From the NCBI GenBank assembly GCA_022376925.1, contig JAIOJX010000026.1, forward strand, positions 204,382,900 to 204,446,899: a DNA stretch of 64,000 nt, in the 5' to 3' direction. Within the stretch, counting starts at the first letter, position 1. Each line of letters opens with the position of its first letter. This document shows positions 50,256-61,260 of the stretch, in pieces. Under the pieces are notes generated by a model. The model was not told the origin of the DNA and ran no database searches. It worked only from the letters and a program-made list of their open reading frames with translations. Source of the stretch: Tragulus kanchil. Its lineage: Eukaryota > Chordata > Mammalia > Artiodactyla > Tragulidae. Position numbers and translations under genes: made by a program.

Positions 50256-51128
50256 AATTAAAGGGTTTAAAATCACAGAACTGAAGCAACCAAAGAAACA
50301 AAAAGATACAAATATCCAAAACTTACCAATTTCCCTACGTCAGATGAGGCATAAGGAAACAACCTCCTGAAGGTTTGATTTTGAGTTATGACTAGTATAA
50401 GTATTTAGGGAAGAGGGCAACACTTGAAAATTGAGCAGATTCTATAAAAATGAAGAAATGATATGCCACCAAAGCCTAACTCTTTGGTTTTCTGCACATA
50501 AATGTCAGAACATTAGATGCGTCCTAGAGAGGCCCAGAAACTCAAACAGGAGGGCACTCACCATCATGGACCATGCTGTCAACTATCTTTGTTTTACAGT
50601 GTTCAGGTAAAGTTCCAGTGTTTCATACTATTAGGCAGGCTTTCCAAGAGAAACACGCAACTGTGGTTTCTGCTGATAGCCTCTTACAATGCCAGCACTT
50701 AGGCCATTGGTCATAAGCATTGAGTTCAGTCATTAGCACATATATAACTGTTCCCTCCTGTTATTTTGTGAGCTCTGTTAAAACTGAGGCTTGCCTTACA
50801 GTCTATTCTGCATCAGTCACAGCTGAATATGTAAGTTTTCACAAATTGTTGCTTGAGAGTTCCTACTACAATGGTTCCATATTAGCCCTATTAATGGAAA
50901 TATTGAACAATCAGGAAAAAGTGTTTTATTGAAAGAAAAGAGTTCAACAGCAAGCATGCTTTGGAATGGGGTGAACTCATCTGGTTGGCTCATTAGTTCC
51001 AGTTCGAGAGTTGGGTGGACCCCTGAACAATGCCAGAGCAACATCACACCCTTGAGTCAATACAATTATGTACTTCTTGCACAATATCCTTTCTCAACCC
51101 TGTGTTGTGTAATGTGTTCATAAGAAAG

Positions 51129-51137
51129 TATAAATAG
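51129..51137 (+). promoter_or_regulatory. TATA box, VNN3-type promoter (first copy)
   Basis: TATAAATAG, 84 bp before the ATG of exon 1 copy A, in an otherwise repeat-free stretch (50980-51220). The same motif stands upstream of VNN2 exon 1. Confidence 0.55.
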
Positions 51138-51220
51138 TGGCAGCAGACAGGCAAGTCTTTAACATAAAATCTTCTCCAGTGATACAAAGTACAAGAATCT
51201 AAGTGCACTAAATTTTAGCT

Positions 51221-51432
51221 ATGATTATATCATATTTTCCAAAATATGTGGTCGTTTTGGTGCTCTTTGCCCTGCGTGTTGATGCACTGGACACTTTTAT
51301 TGCTGCAGTATATGAACATGCTGTTATATTACCAAACAGAACAGAAGCACCTGTGTCAAAAGAAGAAGCTTTGCTCTGATGAACAAGAATGTAGATGTTT
51401 TAGAGAAAGCAGTTAAACTGGCAGCCAGGCAG
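51221..51432 (+). pseudogene. VNN3: VNN3 exon 1 copy A, one-base deletion
   Basis: Same sequence as copy B except that one C is missing in gctttgctctgatg (near 51375), which shifts the frame after EEALL. It ends at a cag/gt donor followed directly by the junction of the tandem duplication, and lacks intron 1 and exon 2 downstream. The deletion lies about 60 bp from the junction, where copy differences cluster. Confidence 0.82.
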
Positions 51433-52248
51433 GTACCAAAACTTACCAATTTCCCTACGTCAGATGAGGCATAAGGAAACAACCTCCTGAAGGTTTGATT
51501 TTGAGTTATGACTAGTATAAGTATTTAGGGAAGAGGGCAACACTTGAAAATTGAGCAGATTCTATAAAAATGAAGAAATGATATGCCACCAAAGCCTAAC
51601 TCTTTGGTTTTCTGCACATAAATGTCAGAACATTAGATGCGTCCTAGAGAGGCCCAGAAACTCAAACAGGAGGGCACTCACCATCATGGACCATGCTGTC
51701 AACTATCTTTGTTTTACAGTGTTCAGGTAAAGTTCCAGTGTTTCATACTATTAGGCAGGCTTTCCAAGAGAAACACGCAACTGTGGTTTCTGCTGATAGC
51801 CTCTTACAATGCCAGCACTTAGGCCATTGGTCATAAGCATTGAGTTCAGTCATTAGCACATATATAACTGTTCCCTCCTGTTATTTTGTGAGCTCTGTTA
51901 AAACTGAGGCTTGCCTTACAGTCTATTCTGCATCAGTCACAGCTGAATATGTAAGTTTTCACAAATTGTTGCTTGAGAGTTCCTACTACAATGGTTCCAT
52001 ATTAGCCCTATTAATGGAAATATTGAACAATCAGGAAAAAGTGTTTTATTGAAAGAAAAGAGTTCAACAGCAAGCATGCTTTGGAATGGGGTGAACTCAT
52101 CTGGTTGGCTCATTAGTTCCAGTTCGAGAGTTGGGTGGACCCCTGAACAATGCCAGAGCAACATCACACCCTTGAGTCAATACAATTATGTACTTCTTGC
52201 ACAATATCCTTTCTCAACCCTGTGTTGTGTAATGTGTTCATAAGAAAG

Positions 52249-52257
52249 TATAAATAG
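52249..52257 (+). promoter_or_regulatory. TATA box, VNN3-type promoter (second copy)
   Basis: Identical TATAAATAG in the second unit of the 1.12-kb duplication, 84 bp before the ATG of the intact exon 1 copy B. If the duplication is an artefact, these two are one promoter. Confidence 0.55.
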
Positions 52258-52340
52258 TGGCAGCAGACAGGCAAGTCTTTAACATAAAATCTTCTCCAGT
52301 GATACAAAGTACAAGAATCTAAGTGCACTAAATTTTAGCT

Positions 52341-52553
52341 ATGATTATATCATATTTTCCAAAATATGTGGTCGTTTTGGTGCTCTTTGCCCTGCGTGTT
52401 GATGCACTGGACACTTTTATTGCTGCAGTATATGAACATGCTGTTATATTACCAAACAGAACAGAAGCACCTGTGTCAAAAGAAGAAGCTTTGCTCCTGA
52501 TGAACAAGAATGTAGATGTTTTAGAGAAAGCAGTTAAACTGGCAGCCAGGCAG
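52341..52553 (+). CDS. VNN3: VNN3 exon 1 copy B, intact
   Basis: 71 codons from ATG to Gln, donor gtattg at 52554. The hydrophobic signal peptide covers about residues 1-22, followed by [20 protein letters not shown] and [19 protein letters not shown]. The start is chosen because it gives a complete signal peptide 84 bp after the TATA box and matches the start of the VNN family. This is the copy with intron 1 (113 bp) and exon 2 in proper order. Confidence 0.88.
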
Positions 52554-52666
52554 GTATTGCCCCTTCTACCTTGGATGGGATTCTGGAAATAAAGTGTCAA
52601 ACTTGATAAGAATGTGAGTGTTTAGAATTCAGGAAAAACTTTTTTGCTCTTACATGTTTTGAACAG

Positions 52667-52797
52667 GGTGCGCATATCATTGTGACCCCCGAAGATGGAA
52701 TTTACGGCTGGGTCTTCACAAGGGAGACCATTTATCCCTATCTGGAGGATATCCCAGACCCTGAAGTGAACTGGATACCATGCAGAGACCCCAAGAG
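52667..52797 (+). CDS. VNN3: VNN3 exon 2 copy A
   Basis: 131 nt, acceptor gaacag, donor gtaaag. It encodes [20 protein letters not shown], then [16 protein letters not shown]. It contains catalytic Glu80. It ends within an Arg codon completed by the first base of exon 3. Confidence 0.88.
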
Positions 52798-53419
52798 GTA
52801 AAGTCATTACCTTTTGATATATACACAAAAAGTTGTGATACTGTAACATAGCAAATTCAGTAAGCTTGACTAGTATTCTTGCTGACAAATGGTCTGTGGC
52901 ATTGGACTTAGACTTCTCTAATTCTTCATATTGTGCACCATCTGGCATATGTAAATGCCTCTTTGGTAAATGCCTTACAATGATGTCTGGTTGGTTATTG
53001 ATTGTAATTTTCTTTCATGAGTAGTACATGTACACGCAGTTTTTATAATCAATGTAATTAACTGGGTTTCAACAAAGTGAGAAAGATGTGAAATCTAGGA
53101 CCTACCTTCTCAAATATAAGTAAGGGTTCACCCATGAATACCTGCCTCCATCACAGGAATGGTGAAAAGATGAGTGATTTATGTCCCAGGGGCAGCTGAT
53201 ATCAGCATGCAGTTTCCTCACTCTGGTGAGTGGAAATTGCACAGAACTTGAAAAGGAAGTGTTTTTTTTCTGAGACCATATCCTACCACTTCTTGACCAA
53301 ATGATGTGGGACAGACAACCTAAACTCTTTTTTTTTTTCCCCTTTATCCTCATCATGCCTCTTTTATTTTTATATTTATTTTCCTCCATGTTTTATTCTT
53401 TAGCATGTGTGGGCCTCCC

Positions 53420-53567
53420 ACTGGACACTTTTATTGCTGCAGTATATGAACATGCTGTTATATTACCAAACAGAACAGAAGCACCTGTGTCAAAAGAAGA
53501 AGCTTTGCTCCTGATGAACAAGAATGTAGATGTTTTAGAGAAAGCAGTTAAACTGGCAGCCAGGCAG
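53420..53567 (+). pseudogene. VNN3: VNN3 exon 1 copy C, 5'-truncated
   Basis: Repeat of 52406-52553 joined directly to SINE sequence (gtgtgggcctcccac). Codons 1-22 and the promoter are absent. It is the beginning of the second unit of the 1.01-kb duplication. Confidence 0.82.
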
Positions 53568-53680
53568 GTATTGCCCCTTCTACCTTGGATGGGATTCTGG
53601 AAATAAAGTGTCAAACTTGATAAGAATGTGAGTGTTTAGAATTCAGGAAAAACTTTTTTGCTCTTACATGTTTTGAACAG

Positions 53681-53811
53681 GGTGCGCATATCATTGTGAC
53701 CCCCGAAGATGGAATTTACGGCTGGGTCTTCACAAGGGAGACCATTTATCCCTATCTGGAGGATATCCCAGACCCTGAAGTGAACTGGATACCATGCAGA
53801 GACCCCAAGAG
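53681..53811 (+). CDS. VNN3: VNN3 exon 2 copy B
   Basis: Identical in length and reading to exon 2 copy A, 1014 bp downstream. Two consecutive copies spliced together would shift the frame (131 is not a multiple of 3), so only one can be used. Confidence 0.82.
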
Positions 53812-54343
53812 GTAAAGTCATTACCTTTTGATATATACACAAAAAGTTGTGATACTGTAACATAGCAAATTCAGTAAGCTTGACTAGTATTCTTGCTGAC
53901 AAATGGTCTGTGGCATTGGACTTAGACTTCTCTAATTCTTCATATTGTGCACCATCTGGCATATGTAAATGCCTCTTTGGTAAATGCCTTACAATGATGT
54001 CTGGTTGGTTATTGATTGTAATTTTCTTTCATGAGTAGTACATGTACACGCAGTTTTTATAATCAATGTAATTAACTGGGTTTCAACAAAGTGAGAAAGA
54101 TGTGAAATCTAGGACCTACCTTCTCAAATATAAGTAAGGGTTCACCCATGAATACCTGCCTCCATCACAGGAATGGTGAAAAGATGAGTGATTTATGTCC
54201 CAGGGGCAGCTGATATCAGCATGCAGTTTCCTCACTCTGGTGAGTGGAAATTGCACAGAACTTGAAAAGGAAGTGTTTTTTTTCTGAGACCATATCCTAC
54301 CACTTCTTGACCAAATGATGTGGGACAGACAACCTAAACTCTT

Positions 54344-54621
54344 TTTTTTTTTCCCCTTTATCCTCATCATGCCTCTTTTATTTTTATATTTATTTTCCTC
54401 CATGTTTTATTCTTTAGCATGTGTGGGCCTCCCACTGCAGTGGCTTCTCTCACTGCAGAGCCCTGGCTCTGGGCGCATGCACTCTAGAACGCTGGCTAGT
54501 AATTGGACACACCTGTCCAACCGCTCCATGGCACATGGGATCTTCCCGGGCCAGGGATCAAACCCATGCCCCTTGTACTGCAAGGCGGACCCTCTACCCA
54601 CTGGACCATCAGGGAAGCCCT
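54344..54621 (-). mobile_element. Older CHR-like SINE in VNN3 intron 2
   Basis: tRNA head and GC-rich body (cactgcagagccctggctct, ccactggaccatcagggaag) with a diverged tail lacking the gcccgcccac motif. Perfect flanks aacctaaactctt at 54331 and 54622. The tail part is repeated at 53330-53419 by the 1.01-kb duplication. Confidence 0.78.
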
Positions 54622-54697
54622 AACCTAAACTCTTGACATAAGACAGAGATAATATAATTTCTTTTCCTACTTTGCTTTACAGAGTATACATGAGTAG

Positions 54698-54815
54698 GTA
54701 ATTCCCTGGTGATCCAATGGTTAGGCCTCTGAACTTTCATTATGGAGGGCCCAGATTTAGTCCCTGAATGAGAAACTAAAACCCCAGAATCTGGCAGCAT
54801 AGCCAAATCCCACCC
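54698..54815 (+). mobile_element. CHR-type SINE, short and old (VNN3 intron 2)
   Basis: taattccctggtgatccaat, gagggcccagatttagtccc and ggcagcatagccaaat: diverged tRNA-Glu SINE. Confidence 0.6.
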
Positions 54816-54819
54816 CCAC

Positions 54820-56240
54820 CTGACCCCATCCCCATAAAATGAATGTAAAGTGAAGTAATATGTAGAGCCTATAAACTATGGTGCCCTCTTCAGTGTTAAC
54901 TATTACTTAAAAAAAAAAAAAAAAAACTACTCCCTTTTTTTATAATAGAAGGAGCTGGATCTGAACTTTTGCTTTCTTGTCCTTCAAGAAAGTTTAGTAA
55001 TTGTTTATAACTGTAGTTAAAGCATAACTTTCTCGAAGAAAATGTGCACAAATACAAGAAAGATCATGAAAATCAATCATTTTAAGTGTATTTATTTTTT
55101 AAAATAGATCTTATGTAGTCTCTTTAAATCTCAAAATAAATGCATTAAAAAGTAATTCTATGTGCTAATTTTAAATTTACATGCAACTGTTTAGAGCTTT
55201 ATCAAGTACACAAAAAGAGAAACTTCTTTAATAATGCTGACCACTTGAAGTTGATTGGAAAGTCAAGTCCAATGTTGAAACATAAGAGCTCTTACATGTG
55301 AGTCAGGTATCACCCTGGGATTTTCACCTTTGGAAAAATAGTCTCCAAATGTTACACAATCTGTGTTTAGAGAAACCACATACTCATGACTCAATGCTTA
55401 CTTGATTACGGGGCTTTTCCCAGAGCAGGAAGAATTCCTTATTTGCAGTAACTCAGATATACTCTATTTGCCTGGGCTGATGAAACTGACTTTCTTAGGG
55501 GAAGAATGTCCTAAAGTCTGATTAATTAGTCTCTGATGAAATATTTTAAATAGGCAAGGTAGGTGACTGATGAACCTTTAGTATTATTGAGTAGTACAGA
55601 CACTCAAATGGCAAGCTTTCAGCTCTGTGTTGTAGAAAGGGAAAATCCAGTGTTTAATAAAATGCTCATATTGATAAGAAAGCCACCACCATTTCTTCCC
55701 TAATAACTTATCTCTAAATGGGATAATAAAGTCCACATGGTCATCATTTGTGTATTTAAATATTATTTAGAATACTGACACATCCGATTTTTCTTGGGCT
55801 TTCCCCATGAAGACCTAATAGGAAACGTTAAAGTACCCTAATTATCTAGCCGAAAAAAAAAATCCAAAATAAAATATATGATAGTTTTCTTAAGATCTTC
55901 CTTAATGAATATGCATGTTGACAATATTACCCCGTTTTTCCTGAAGGAAAAATAAATGAAATGGTCTGACACAATCAATAGAAATCTGTTCCTTCTATTC
56001 AAAGATTAGTTCAACATCAATTGTAGGGGGACTGAGAAACCATGGAGAGTCTGAATGGCCTCTACAAGAAATCAAGTCTTCAATGTCCCTGGGCTGTCTT
56101 CTTGTTGTTACAAAGTCCATAATGGTCATTACTTATTTATTTATGGAGCTCCTTCTTGGCTCCAGAATCTACCTGGTAAAATAAGCACATAATCTCATTC
56201 AGTTTAAGTAGCAGGCATAACTATTCCTATTTTAGTTGCT
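54820..56240 (+). other. VNN3 intron 2, mostly unannotated
   Basis: About 1.4 kb of AT-rich intron with an A-tract at 54909-54927. No exon or clear repeat recognised. Confidence 0.4.
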
Positions 56241-56249
56241 TAATCATTA

Positions 56250-56440
56250 AAATATATATATATATATATATACATACAAACATTTATTTTTATTTATTTG
56301 TCCATGCCAGGTTTTAGTTGAGGCACTTGGGATCTTTAGTTGTGGCATGTGGGATCTAGTTCTTCTGACCAGGGATTGAACCTGGGACCCTGCATCAGGA
56401 GCACAGAGTTTTAACCTCTAGACCACTAGAAAAGTGTATC
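56250..56440 (-). mobile_element. (TA)n run and CHR-type SINE
   Basis: atatatatatatatataca microsatellite leads into a reverse SINE: tgtggcatgtgggatctagt, gaccagggattgaacctggg, taacctctagaccactagaa. Confidence 0.7.
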
Positions 56441-56699
56441 CCACTTTAAATATAAGGAAAAGAAGAGTGTTTAAGGTCTTAAAATTGGTAATTAGCCTGG
56501 TTGGAATTCAAACACAACCATTTTCACTGAACCATGCTAAAAGAAAGGAAACTGAGTGCCTGGAAGCATCATCTTATACTTGAAATTTCCATGACCAGTG
56601 AATCCTCTTCTTAGTGGGTTCTGCTTGTTAGAAATTTTAATCTTATTTTCTACTAAAATCTCTCAAAACTTCCTTTGGCATTCATACTGCCTCTATGCA

Positions 56700-56905
56700 C
56701 TGCACTTAGTCGCTCAGGCATGTCTGACTCTTTACAACCCCATGGACTCCCCATCAGGCTTCTCTGTCCATGGATTTCTCCAGGCTACAACACTGGAGTG
56801 GGTTGCCATTCCTTTCTCCAGGAGATCCTTCCAACCGAAGGACTGAAAACGGGTCCCCTGCATTGCAGGTGAATTCTTTACCACTGAGCCACTGAGAAAG
56901 TCCTA
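56700..56905 (-). mobile_element. Bov-tA SINE (VNN3 intron 2)
   Basis: cttagtcgctcaggcatgtc, ctccaggctacaacactgga, gcattgcaggtgaattcttt, ccactgagccactgagaaag. Confidence 0.8.
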
Positions 56906-57477
56906 GACTTCTGCCTCTATAGTATGTTCAAATATGTGACTCATCTGCTTCAAATTAAAGTCTCCAGTATTCGAAGCCAACTGTAGTCTCACCTGCTTCC
57001 TCACCTCAATCCCTTTTTATTTCTAGGATAAGCATCCCCAACCTGGATGGTTTGGGCATGAATTTGAAAAGCAATTTCATAGTCTGCATTTATCCCAGAT
57101 TTTCACAGAGGGCTCTCTAAGGTAGAAGGGAAGCTATTATGCTGTTTTGACACACGAGGACACTGAGACAGCAGAGTGAAGTCCTTTTTACGTTTTCTTT
57201 TCTTCTATTTGTACAAATATTTTTAAAATCTAATGCTGCATTTGTAGATGATCTGCCTGGAATCAGCTGTTTACTGCTTTACAGTAGGATTGTGGCTTGC
57301 ATTATGGAAAAGTTTCTCTCCCTTAGAAAAGCCATTCATTCGTCTTCCTGAGAGAACTTCATAAGAAAACTTCTTTCTCCTCTTCCTCTTGTATCCATTC
57401 TGTGCTTCAGTCTTGCACTGCTGTTGTGAGTCTGGCAGCTAGGATAGGTCAGCTTTCATAAAGAAGATTGTACTGCA

Positions 57478-57675
57478 CCTGTGTGCTCAGTCGCTCATTC
57501 GTACCCAACCTTTGCGACCCCGTGGGCTGTGGCCTGCCAGGCTTCTTCATTCATGGGATTTTCCAGGCAAGAATACTGCAATGAGTTGCTGTTTTCTATT
57601 CTAGGGGATCTTTCTAAGCCCTATCTCCTGCATTGGCAATCAGATGCTTTACCATTGTGCCACATGGGAAGCCAT
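57478..57675 (-). mobile_element. Bov-tA SINE just before VNN3 exon 3
   Basis: gtgctcagtcgctcattcgt, ttttccaggcaagaatactg, ctgcattggcaatcagatgc. It ends about 150 bp upstream of the exon 3 acceptor. Confidence 0.78.
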
Positions 57676-57822
57676 TGAATTGCATATACGTTTTAAATCT
57701 TTGCTGTTGATTCTTAACCTAGACCTGGAGTGTGTTATAGGTAACAGGCAAATAAAATGTCACTTTGGAAGTTCAAAAATCACTGACACACTGTAAGTTT
57801 AAGGCACTATCTATCGAATTAG

Positions 57823-58015
57823 GTTTGGCCACACCCCTGTGCAAGAAAGGCTCAGCTGTCTGGCCATGGACAACTCCATCTACATTGTGGCAAATATCGG
57901 GGACAAGAAGCCTTGCAATGCCAGTGATCCTCAGTGCCCCCCTGATGGTCGTTACCAATACAACACTGATGTGGTGTTTGATTCTGAGGGTAGGCTTGTG
58001 GCACGCTACCATAAG
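57823..58015 (+). CDS. VNN3: VNN3 exon 3
   Basis: 193 nt, acceptor gaattag, donor gtgag at 58016. It encodes [20 protein letters not shown], then [20 protein letters not shown], and ends ARYHK with catalytic Lys179. Single copy and free of lesions. The VNN2-type exon 3 at 22.7 kb is its paralogue. Confidence 0.9.
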
Positions 58016-58547
58016 GTGAGAATTACTTGTACCTTTGCTGATCTTACCTTTTGTTTGTGATGTCTATGTAGACTTGTCTGTTGAATGTTGGTGAGGGGAC
58101 TGTTGTAAATACATTCCTTAACTACTACACTTAGTTGAAAAAAGGATTTAACTTACTTTGATTTTATATACAAAATGGTTCTGGCAGCAATGTTAAAACA
58201 GACATGTTAGTAGCCTCAGAAGATTTTAATATTCTCTGAAAAAGAAGGAGAAATTCTGTTTTGTCACATAATTTAATACTAGAATAGGTTTTTTGACCCA
58301 GTTTGTTAGTGCTTGGTATTAAACTTTAGTTATTCATCCCATTAGGACTATTTTAATTGCGATGATACAAAAAATCCCAACTGAAGTTGCTTAAAAAACA
58401 ACAGTAATAACAAGAAAAATGACAGAATTCCCTTACTCAGGTACCTGAGAAAATATAAATCATAGAAAGGATAGGTCTAGTTTCTGATATGTCTGTCGCT
58501 CAAGGCCTGGAAGATGTCAGCCATCCTAGCTTTCTCTCTCTCTTTTT

Positions 58548-58692
58548 TTATTTTACAGCGTGGGTTTTTTTTTCCCCTTTAGGCCATGCCATGAGGCATG
58601 CAGGATCTTAATTCTCTGACTAGGGATTGAACTTTTGTCCCCTACATTGGGAGTGTGGAGTCTTAACCACTGGACCACTAGGGAAAGTCCCC
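58548..58692 (-). mobile_element. CHR-type SINE (VNN3 intron 3)
   Basis: gccatgaggcatgcaggatc, tgactagggattgaactttt, taaccactggaccactaggg: reverse tRNA-Glu SINE with decayed tail. Confidence 0.7.
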
Positions 58693-58699
58693 CTCTCTT

Positions 58700-59800
58700 T
58701 TAGTCCCTTGTTACAACTTTTTCTCAGGTTAATTGTCCTTTCAGAAGCCACACAGCTCATTACAAAGCACATATCCTAATAGCAACAAAATCCAGAGGAA
58801 GACTGTAATTTTCTTTCCTTTGTTCCTGTAAAAACCTTATCCTTCCTTCACTTCAGTAAAGGGCCACATGCCTTCCTTGAGTCAATCTCCTGGGGATGAA
58901 GGATGGGCTGCAACCTGAGCGAAGGACAGAAGAGCTTGGGACCCTCACTTGTAGGGGTGGGTTGGGTTGTGACCTGATCACATGTGCACACACCAGGCCA
59001 AATAAAAGCCTCAGAAGAATATAAGGCTGCACTCTTGAGGCCAGGGTAGATGGAGTTTGGGAGCAATATTCAGGCTGGAGAAAAATCTCTAATGGCTTAC
59101 TAATTAACTAGGCTTAGCTATTACATTGTCTAAGTTCCAATCTGCTTCATCTCATTTATATAAGCCTAGCAGTACCATGGGAAGCCATGATCAAGTGCAG
59201 TTTATTAACATGTTGTAGACGCCACATGGGTACTGCTGTTCATACTTTAAAGACAAGAGTGGAAAACAATCAGAAATTTGGGAGGTTCGAAATCTCAAGT
59301 GATTTTAAGACAAATATCTTTTAAATATCATTTGCAGATATCTCATGGGTTGAGACACTGGTTGTGAGAAAAATGAAGTGTTTTGATGAATGTCACAGGT
59401 CACAGTTTCCAGGTTTTTTTGGTGGTGGGACCAGTGAGGGGGCAAGGACAGATAGAGGTGGTTTTATGGGGGCAGGGATTTAGGGAGGGGCCAGACCACT
59501 CAGGGGAGGGGCTATGGGAGGAACTAGAGAGGCAGGGTGGGTTGTGGCTTCCAAGGTCATGGGTGGCTTCCAAGGTCATGGGTGGCTCAGGATGATGCCC
59601 AGGTGTGTGATCTATGGAGTGGGGTTGGCGAGTCCAGAGGAAAAGATGAGGGACCTGTAAGAAAATTCACGAAAGAGTGGTATACTGGGTGTAATTTACA
59701 CTAATTTCTGTGTAATCGTTTTAAATATGCACACCAAAATGCATGCAAGAAAAGATTTTGCAGATATTGATCACTTCTATTTGACAGTCTTCTTACTAAT
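58700..59800 (+). other. VNN3 intron 3, no repeat recognised
   Basis: About 1.1 kb. It includes a G-rich stretch at 59410-59620 with two near-perfect units of gtggcttccaaggtcatggg in tandem (59545-59585). No exon sign. Confidence 0.45.
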
Positions 59801-59828
59801 CTTCCTATTCTTTGCTTTTCTTTCACAG

Positions 59829-60120
59829 TACAATCTTTTTGCACCTGAAGTTCAATTTGATTTCCCCAAGGATTCAGAACATGTGACTTTCGAAACTCCC
59901 TTTGGGAAGTTTGGCATTTTCACTTGCTTTGACATTTTTTCTCATGACCCAGCTGTGGTGGTGGTAGAGGAGCTTCAGGTTGACAGCGTTCTCTACCCCG
60001 CGGCCTGGTACAATACACTGCCTCTCCTCTCGGCAGTCCCCTTCCATTCTGCATGGGCCCGAGCCCTGAGAGTCAACCTGCTTGCTGCCAATACCCACAA
60101 TACCAGCATGCACATGACAG
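59829..60120 (+). CDS. VNN3: VNN3 exon 4 with catalytic cysteine
   Basis: 292 nt, acceptor ttcacag, donor gtaac. It encodes [40 protein letters not shown] and a segment ending NTSMHMTG. Cys212 is TGC at 59925-59927. Length and phase agree with the family, with no lesion. Confidence 0.9.
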
Positions 60121-60204
60121 GTAACCTCACCCCTTTCCTGCCCCAAAGAGCAATCACAGTCTTGGGAAGCCTTTATTTTCAAGCTGTGCTTTTACTTAAT
60201 GATT

Positions 60205-60500
60205 CTTTTTCCCCCCCCCCCCCACCCGCCGAATTAATTAATTATTTTTGGTTGCCCTGAGTCTTCCTTGCTGCAAGCCGGCTTTCTCTAGTTGCCACAA
60301 GCTTGGGCTACTCTTCATTGTGGTGCATGGGCTTCTCATTGCAGTGAATTCTCTTGTTAGGGGGCAGACTTCAGTAATTGTGATGACTTGGGGCTAGTTG
60401 CCCCGAGGCATGTGGGAATCTTCCCAGACCAGTGATCAAACCTGTGTCCCCTGCACTGGAAGGTGAATTCTTATCCACTTACCATCAGAAAAGTCCTTTT
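60205..60500 (-). mobile_element. CHR-2-type SINE with poly-C start (VNN3 intron 4)
   Basis: Poly-C run at 60211-60223, then aattaattaattatttttgg, ttgcctgcaag-type body, gttgccacaagcttgggcta, ctgcactggaaggtgaattc. Repeated at 61346-61640. Confidence 0.75.
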
Positions 60501-61076
60501 ATTAACTCTAAAGTCACAAAATTAGTAAGACCATGGATTTCTATACCAACATTATTTAAAGAACATTATACCTAGGAATAAAGAAGGAAGCAATGATTAT
60601 ATTCTCAGTTTCACATGAGGGGAAATTGAAGCTAGAGAGAATTCAAGTCACATAAAAAACAAACAAAAAATCAAAGCTAGAGCTAAAGAAGGTTGCATCC
60701 ATCATCCATTAGTAATATTGAAATACATCTTGCTGCTGAGGTGATAAAACCACTTTCAACTTAATCAGATTTTTAGAGTTTATCCTTTATAGTATCCATG
60801 TTCAAAGGAAGGCTCCCCTCTGGACTGCTTTGTTGTTCGTGATCCAGGTGAATAATCTCACACACAAATAGATTCGATAGATCAGTGGAACGTTAAAATT
60901 GTTCTTCATGTTTGAGAAATTTTCTGGTCTGTTGTTAAGCTGTCTAAAGAGAGGAGCGTAAGTAGAAGAAAAGTCACCCAAGACAAATGATAGTTTCAAT
61001 GTAAGTAAATCCCTTATGGAGGACTCAGAGTCACACTGAATTCAGGTTAATGTAATAGCTATCTTGACATTGTTCG

Positions 61077-61260
61077 TTTTTTCTCATGACCCAGCTGTGG
61101 TGGTGGTAGAGGAGCTTCAGGTTGACAGCGTTCTCTACCCGCGCCTGGTACAATACACTGCCTCTCCTCTCGGCAGTCCCCTTCCATTCTGCATGGGCCC
61201 GAGCCCTGAGAGTCAACCTGCTTGCTGCCAATACCCACAATACCAGCATGCACATGACAG
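61077..61260 (+). pseudogene. VNN3: Partial second copy of VNN3 exon 4
   Basis: Repeat of 59937-60120 starting just after the catalytic Cys. Two single-base deletions lie near its beginning (ctctacccgcgcctgg against ctctaccccgcggcctgg), so it is out of frame there. It belongs to the 1.14-kb duplication. Confidence 0.82.

Larger units (their letters stand above)
50316..52555 (+). repeat. Tandem duplication 18 (offset 1120 bp), VNN3 promoter and exon 1
   Basis: 50316-51435 recurs at 51436-52555, so the promoter and exon 1 are present twice. The only clear difference is a missing C near the end of the first unit. Confidence 0.88.
52406..54433 (+). repeat. Tandem duplication 19 (offset 1014 bp), VNN3 exons 1-2
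   Basis: 52406-53419 recurs at 53420-54433. The junction joins SINE sequence to the interior of exon 1. Confidence 0.88.

Noticed and set aside
51221..53811. Expansion of vanin exons as a biological gene-family novelty
   Set aside because: Uniform unit length, truncated copies, frame-destroying duplicates and the same pattern in non-genic DNA favour assembly error.
59874..60182. Minus-strand 102-codon frame and its partner at 61031-61322
   Set aside because: Exact antisense of VNN3 exon 4 and its partial copy.
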